From contig OZ024744.1 of NCBI GenBank assembly GCA_964016885.1, forward strand, positions 116,625,302 through 116,689,301: DNA of 64,000 nt, written 5' to 3'. The stretch's first letter is position 1, and each line of letters begins with the position of its first letter. The DNA comes from Eledone cirrhosa (lineage: Eukaryota > Mollusca > Cephalopoda > Octopoda > Eledonidae). The notes beneath the pieces were generated by a model. The model was not told the DNA's origin, made no database searches, and saw only the letters and a list, made by a program, of their open reading frames with translations. Positions 58,683 through 64,000 of the stretch are shown here, piece by piece. Both the position numbers and the translations under genes were made by a program.

Positions 58683-61600
58683 TGAGATAATGATCAATGT
58701 GAGATAATGACCAATGTGAGATAATGAAAATGTGAGATAATGACAATGTGAGATAATGACAATGTGAGATAATGACCAATGTGAGATAATGACCAATGTG
58801 AGATAATGACAATGTGAGATAATGACCAATGTGAGATAATGACCAATGGGAGATAATGACAATGTGAGATAATGACCAATGTGAGATAATGACCAATGGG
58901 AGATAATGACAATGTGAGATAATGACCAATGTGAGATAATGACCAATGGGAGATAATGACAATGTGAGATAATGACCAATGTGAGATAATGACAATGTGA
59001 GATAATGACCAATATGAGATAATGACCAATGGGAGATAATGACAATGTTAGATAATGACCAATGTGAGATAATGACAATGTGAGATAATGACAATGTGAG
59101 ATAATGACAAAGTGAGATAATGACAATGTGAGATAATGACAATGTGAGATAATGACAATGTGAGATAATGACAATGTGAGATAATGACCAACGTGAGATA
59201 ATGACAATGTGAGATAATGACAATGTGAGATAATGACAATGTGAGATAATGACCAATGTGAGATAATGACCAATGTGAGATCATGAGCAATGTGAGATAA
59301 TGACAATGTGAGATAATGACAATGTGAGATAATGACCAATGTGAGATAATGACAATGTGAGATAATGACAATGTGAGATAATGACAATGTGAGATAATGA
59401 CAATGTGAGATAATGACAATGTGAGATAATGAAAATGTGAGATAATGACCAATGTGAGATAATGACCAATGTGAGATAATGACCAATGTGAGATAATGAC
59501 AATGTGAGATAATGACAATGTGAGATAATGAAAATGTGAGATAATGACCAATGTGAGATAATGACCAATGTGAGATAATGACAATTTGAGATAATGACAA
59601 TATGAGATAATGACCAATGTAAGATAATGACCAATGTGAGATAATGACAATGTGAGATAATGACAATGTGAGATAATGACCAATGTGAGATAATGACAAT
59701 GTGAGATAATGACCAATGTGAGATAATGACAATGTGAGATAATGACAATGTGAGATAATGACCAATGTGATATAATGACAATGTGAGATAATGACAATGT
59801 GAGATAATGACCAATGTAAGATAATGACCAATGTGAGATAATGACGATGTGAGATAATGACAATGTGAGATAATGACAATGTGAGATAATGACCAATGTA
59901 AGATAATGACAATGTGACATAATGACCAATGTTAGATAATGACCAATGTGAGATAATGACAATGTGAGATAATGACCAATGTAAGATAATGACCAACGTG
60001 AGATTATGACAATGTGAGATAATGACAATGTGAGATAATGACAATGTGAGATAATGACAATGTGATATAATGACAATGTGACATAATGACCAATGTGAGA
60101 TAATGACAATGTGAGATAATGACCAATGTGAGATAATGACCAATGTGAGATAATGACAATGTGAGATAATGACCAATGTGAGATAATGACAATGTGAGTT
60201 AATGACAATGTGACATAATGACAATGTGAGATCATGACAATGTGAGATAATGACAACGTGAGATAATGACCAATGTGAGATAACGACCAATGGGAGATAA
60301 TGACAACGTGAGATAATGACAATGTGAGATAATGACAATGTGAGATAATGATAATGTGACATACTGACAATGTGAGATCATGACAATGTGAGATAATGAC
60401 AATGTGAGATAATGACCAATGTGAGATAATGACAATGTGAGATAATGACAATGTGAGATAATGACCAATGTGAGATAATGACAATGTGAGATAATGACCA
60501 ATGTGAGATAATGACCAATGTGAGATAATGACAATGTGAGATAATGACCAATGTGAGATCATGACAATGTGAGATAATGACAATGTGAGATAATGACCAA
60601 TGTGAGATAATGACAATGTGAGATAATGGCAATGTGAGATAATGACCAATGTGAGATAATGACAATATGAGATAATGACCAATGTGAGATAATGACAATG
60701 TGTGATAATGACCAATGTGAGATAACGACCAATGGGAGATAATGACAATGTGAGATAATGACAATGTGAGATAATGACAATGTGAGATAATGACCAATAT
60801 GAGATAATGACAATGTGAGATAATGACCAATGTGAGATAACGACCAATGTGAGATAATGACCAATGTGAGATAATGACAATGTGAGATAATGACCAATGT
60901 GAGATAATGACAATGTGAGATAGTGACAATGTGAGATAATGACCAATGTGAGATAATGACCAATGTGAGATAATGACCAATGTGAGATAATGAACAATGT
61001 GAGATAATGACCAATGTGAGATAATGACAATATGAGATAATGACCAATGTGAGATAATGACCAATGTGAGATAATGACCAACGTGAGATAATGACAATGT
61101 GAGATAATGACCAATGTGAGATAATGACCAATGTGAGATAATGACCAACGTGAGATTATTACCAATGTGAGATAATGACAATGGGAGATAATGACAATGT
61201 GAGATAATGACCAACGTGAGATAATGACAATGTGAGATAATGACCAATGTGAGGTAATGACAATGTGAGATAATGACCAATGTGAGATAATGACAATGTG
61301 AGATAATGACCAATGTGAGATAATGACAATGTGAGATAATGACCAATGTGAGGTAATGACGATGTGAGATAATGAGCAATGTGAGATAATGACAATGTGA
61401 GATAATGACAATGTGAGATAATGACAATGTGAGATAATGACAATGTGAGATAATGACCAATGTGAGATAATGACAATGTGAGATAACGACAATGTGAGAT
61501 AACGACCAATGTGAGATAATGACAATGTGAGATAATGACAATGTGAGATAATGACAATGTGAGATAATGACCAATGTGAGATAATGACAATGTGAGATAA

Positions 61601-63409
61601 TGACAATGTGAGATAATGACAATGTGAGATAATGACAATGTGAGATAATGACCAATGTGAGATAATGACAATGTGAGATAATGACAATGTGAGATAATGA
61701 CCAATATGAGATAATGACAATGTGAGATAATGACAACGTGAGATAATGACAATGTGAGATAATGACCAATGTGAGATAATGACAATGTGAGATAATGACC
61801 AATGTGAGATAATGACCAATGTGAGATAATGACAATGTGAGATAATGACCAATGTGAGATAATGACAACGTGAGATAATGACAATGTGAGATAATGACAA
61901 TATGAGATAATGACAATGTGAGATAATGACCAATGTGAGATAATGACAAAGTGAGATAATGACAATGTGAGATAATGACAATGTGAGATAATGACAATGT
62001 GAGATAATGAAAATGTGAGATAATGACAATGTGAGATAATGACAATGTGAGATAATGACCAATGTGAGATAATGACAAAGTGAGATAATGACAAGGTGAG
62101 ATAATGACCAATGTGAGATAATGACAATGTGAGATAATGACAATGTGAGATAATGACAATGTGAGATAATGACAATGTGAGATAATGACCAATGTGAGAT
62201 AATGACAATGTGAGATAATGACAATGTGAGATTATGACCAATGTGAGATAATGACCATTGTGAGATAATGAGAACATGTGATAATGATCACGTGAGATAA
62301 TGACAATGGGAGATAATGACCAATGTGAGATAATGACCAATGTGAGATAATGACAATGTGAGATAATGACAATGTGAGATAATGACCAATGTGAGATAAT
62401 GACAATGTGAGATAATGACCAATGTGAGATAATGACAAAGTGAGATAATGACAATGTGAGATAATGACAATGTGAGATAATGACAATGTGAGATAATGAA
62501 AATGTGAGATAATGACAATGTGAGATAATGACAATGTGAGATAATGACCAATGTGAGATAATGACAAAGTGAGATAATGACAAGGTGAGATAATGACCAA
62601 TGTGAGATAATGACAATGTGAGATAATGACAATGTGAGATAATGACCAACGTGAGATAATGACAATGGGAGATAATGACAATGTGAGATAATGACCAATG
62701 TGAGATAATGACAATGTGAGATAATGACCAATGTGAGGTAATGACAATGTGAGATAATGACCAATGTGAGATAATGACAACGTGAGATAATGACAATGTG
62801 AGATAATGACCAATGTGAGATAATGACCAATGTGAGATAATGACAATGTGAGATAATGACAATGTGAGATAATGACCAATGTGAGATAATGACAATGTGA
62901 GATAATGACCAATGTGAGGTAATGACAATGTGAGATAATGAGCAATGTGAGATAATGACAATGTGAGATAATGACAATGTGAGATAATGACAATGTGAGA
63001 TAATGACCAATGTGAGATAATGAAAATGTGAGATAATGACAATGTGAGATAATGACCAATGTGAGATAATGACCAATGTGAGATAATGACCAATGTGAGA
63101 TAATGACAATGTGAGATAATGACCAATGTGAGATAATGACAATGTGAGATAATGACCAATGTGAGGTAATGACAATGTGAGATAATGAGTAATGTGAGAT
63201 AATGACAATGTGAGATAATGACAATGTGAGATAATGACAATGTGAGATAATGACCAATGTGAGATAATGACAAGTGAGATAATGACAATGTGAGATAATG
63301 ACAATGTGAGATAATGACAATGTGAGATAATGACAATGTGACATAATGACCAATGTGAGATAATGACAAAGTGAGATAATGACAATGTGAGATAATGACA
63401 AAGGGAGAT
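58683..63409 (+). repeat. Satellite between SINE copies 4 and 5
   Basis: The 59.3-60.9 kb part resembles 46.5-48.1 kb; the stretch 60004-60534 matches 47404-47934 at offset 12,600 bp. The 61.2-63.4 kb part resembles 55.4-58.6 kb at offset 5406 bp, and then loses about 588 bp so that the SINEs are 4818 bp apart. A shortened unit, gacaagtgag, occurs near 63270. No gene. Confidence 0.82.
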
Positions 63410-63500
63410 AATTGTTTCTACTTTTGGCACAAGGCCAGCAATTATCCCAGTGTATTACTGGTACTTTATTTTATCGACCCCGTAAGGATGAAAGGCAAAG
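63410..63500 (-). mobile_element. SINE 3' fragment, copy 5
   Basis: Same 91 bp as copies 1, 3 and 4. It sits in the same frame of flanks: gacaaagtg, gacaatgtg and gacaaaggg units on the left, and gaccaatg, gaccaatg and gaaaatg units on the right. Confidence 0.8.
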
Positions 63501-64000
63501 TGAGATAATGACCAATGTGAGATAATGACCAATGTGAGATAATGAAAATGTGAGATAATGACAATGTGAGATAATGACAATGTGAGATAATGACCAATGT
63601 GAGATAATGACCAATGTGAGATAATGACAATGTGAGATAATGACCAATGTGAGATAATGACCAATGGGAGATAATGACAATGTGAGATAATGACCAATGT
63701 GAGATAATGACCAATGGGAGATAATGACAATGTGAGATAATGACCAATGTGAGATAATGACCAATGGGAGATAATGACAATGTGAGATAATGACCAATGT
63801 GAGATAATGACAATGTGAGATAATGACCAATATGAGATAATGACCAATGGGAGATAATGACAATGTTAGATAATGACCAATGTGAGATAATGACAATGTG
63901 AGATAATGACAATGTGAGATAATGACAAAGTGAGATAATGACAATGTGAGATAATGACAATGTGAGATAATGACAATGTGAGATAATGACAATGTGAGAT
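63501..64000 (+). repeat. Satellite after SINE copy 5, running off the window
   Basis: This stretch follows the segment after copy 4 (from 58683) at offset 4818, including three caatgggagataatg units (about 63663, 63712 and 63761) and the gttagataatg unit near 63865. The array continues beyond the window. Confidence 0.88.

Larger units (their letters stand above)
1..64000 (+). repeat. Satellite array of 16/17-bp monomers
   Basis: The whole window is a head-to-tail array of gtgagataatgacaat (16 bp) and gtgagataatgaccaat (17 bp), all in one orientation. The two forms differ only by an extra C, which turns ACAAT into CCAAT. Recurrent variants end in aac, aaa, aag, gcaat, tcat or tcac, or carry gatatt, gtgacat, gggagat, gtgaggt or gatagtg. 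On the plus strand the 16-mer has 7 A, 4 G, 4 T and only 1 C, so the strand is strongly C-poor and the consensus contains no CpG. Variants are not scattered at random: they recur in the same order at kilobase offsets, which defines higher-order repeats. No gene, RNA gene or unique sequence longer than about 91 bp is visible. Chromosomal location (centromeric, subtelomeric or interstitial) cannot be told from the sequence. Confidence 0.98.

Noticed and set aside
1..64000. CRISPR array
   Set aside because: Repeats are directly abutting with no unique spacers, the unit is too short, and there are no cas genes.
1..64000. Plasmid or phage iterons (17-bp direct repeats)
   Set aside because: Iteron clusters have a few to tens of copies beside a rep gene. 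Here thousands of units cover 64 kb with an animal SINE inside and no rep gene.
1..64000. Telomeric repeat
   Set aside because: The monomer is 16-17 bp, lacks the G-run of TTAGGG-like telomeres, and I noticed no TTAGGG or CCCTAA tract.
1..64000. Centromere call
   Set aside because: Large HOR arrays are typical of centromeres, but nothing in the sequence shows kinetochore association. A subtelomeric or interstitial array fits equally well.
1..64000. Promoter or TATA elements from the gataat/taatga units
   Set aside because: The AT-rich motif recurs in every monomer and is not positioned before any gene.
1..64000. Assembly artefact producing the HORs
   Set aside because: Copies carry scattered private differences (for example 49554, 34348, 37647, 53170), which simple duplication of reads would not create. 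Local copy-number errors remain possible.

Overview
The window is essentially one object: a 64-kb uninterrupted tandem satellite array with no supportable gene. The unit is a short AT-rich monomer in two length forms that differ by one C: a 16-mer (gtgagataatgacaat) and a 17-mer (gtgagataatgaccaat). I estimate roughly 3,900 monomers, from length divided by mean unit size, not from a count. All monomers are in the same orientation from base 1 to base 64000, so the array runs off both ends.

The only non-satellite DNA is a 91-bp segment present five times (45845, 49515, 52345, 58592, 63410). From memory it matches the body and 3' end of the tRNA-derived SINE that is abundant in cephalopod genomes, read on the minus strand. 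It lacks the tRNA-like head and has an internal deletion. This is the main clue to the host: a cephalopod mollusc (octopus, squid or cuttlefish) nuclear chromosome. The rest of the sequence carries no taxonomic signal.

Layout. 1-2470: an irregular block related to the next one. 2471-7710: a 2,620-bp higher-order repeat (HOR) in two tandem copies. 7330-13231: a 2.1-kb HOR with two further shortened copies (successive offsets 2107, 1961 and 1834 bp). 13232-31319: a two-part HOR of about 5.3-5.9 kb, marked six times by a trio of variant monomers with invariant 114/198-bp spacing. 31320-38225: a 2.9-kb segment copied 4,005 bp downstream, with an overlapping 1,150-bp tandem duplication between the copies. 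38226-45844: further derived blocks. 45845-64000: SINE-bearing HORs, including a clean 2,830-bp tandem duplication and a segment repeated 12.6 kb apart.

There is no gene network here. The interest lies in the architecture: a two-state (16/17) monomer code organised into nested HORs, co-amplification of one SINE remnant, a CpG- and E-box-bearing marker variant that stands out from a CpG-free consensus, and a minus strand whose consensus has no stop codon in any frame. That last property creates open frames of up to 2,603 codons which should not be annotated as proteins.
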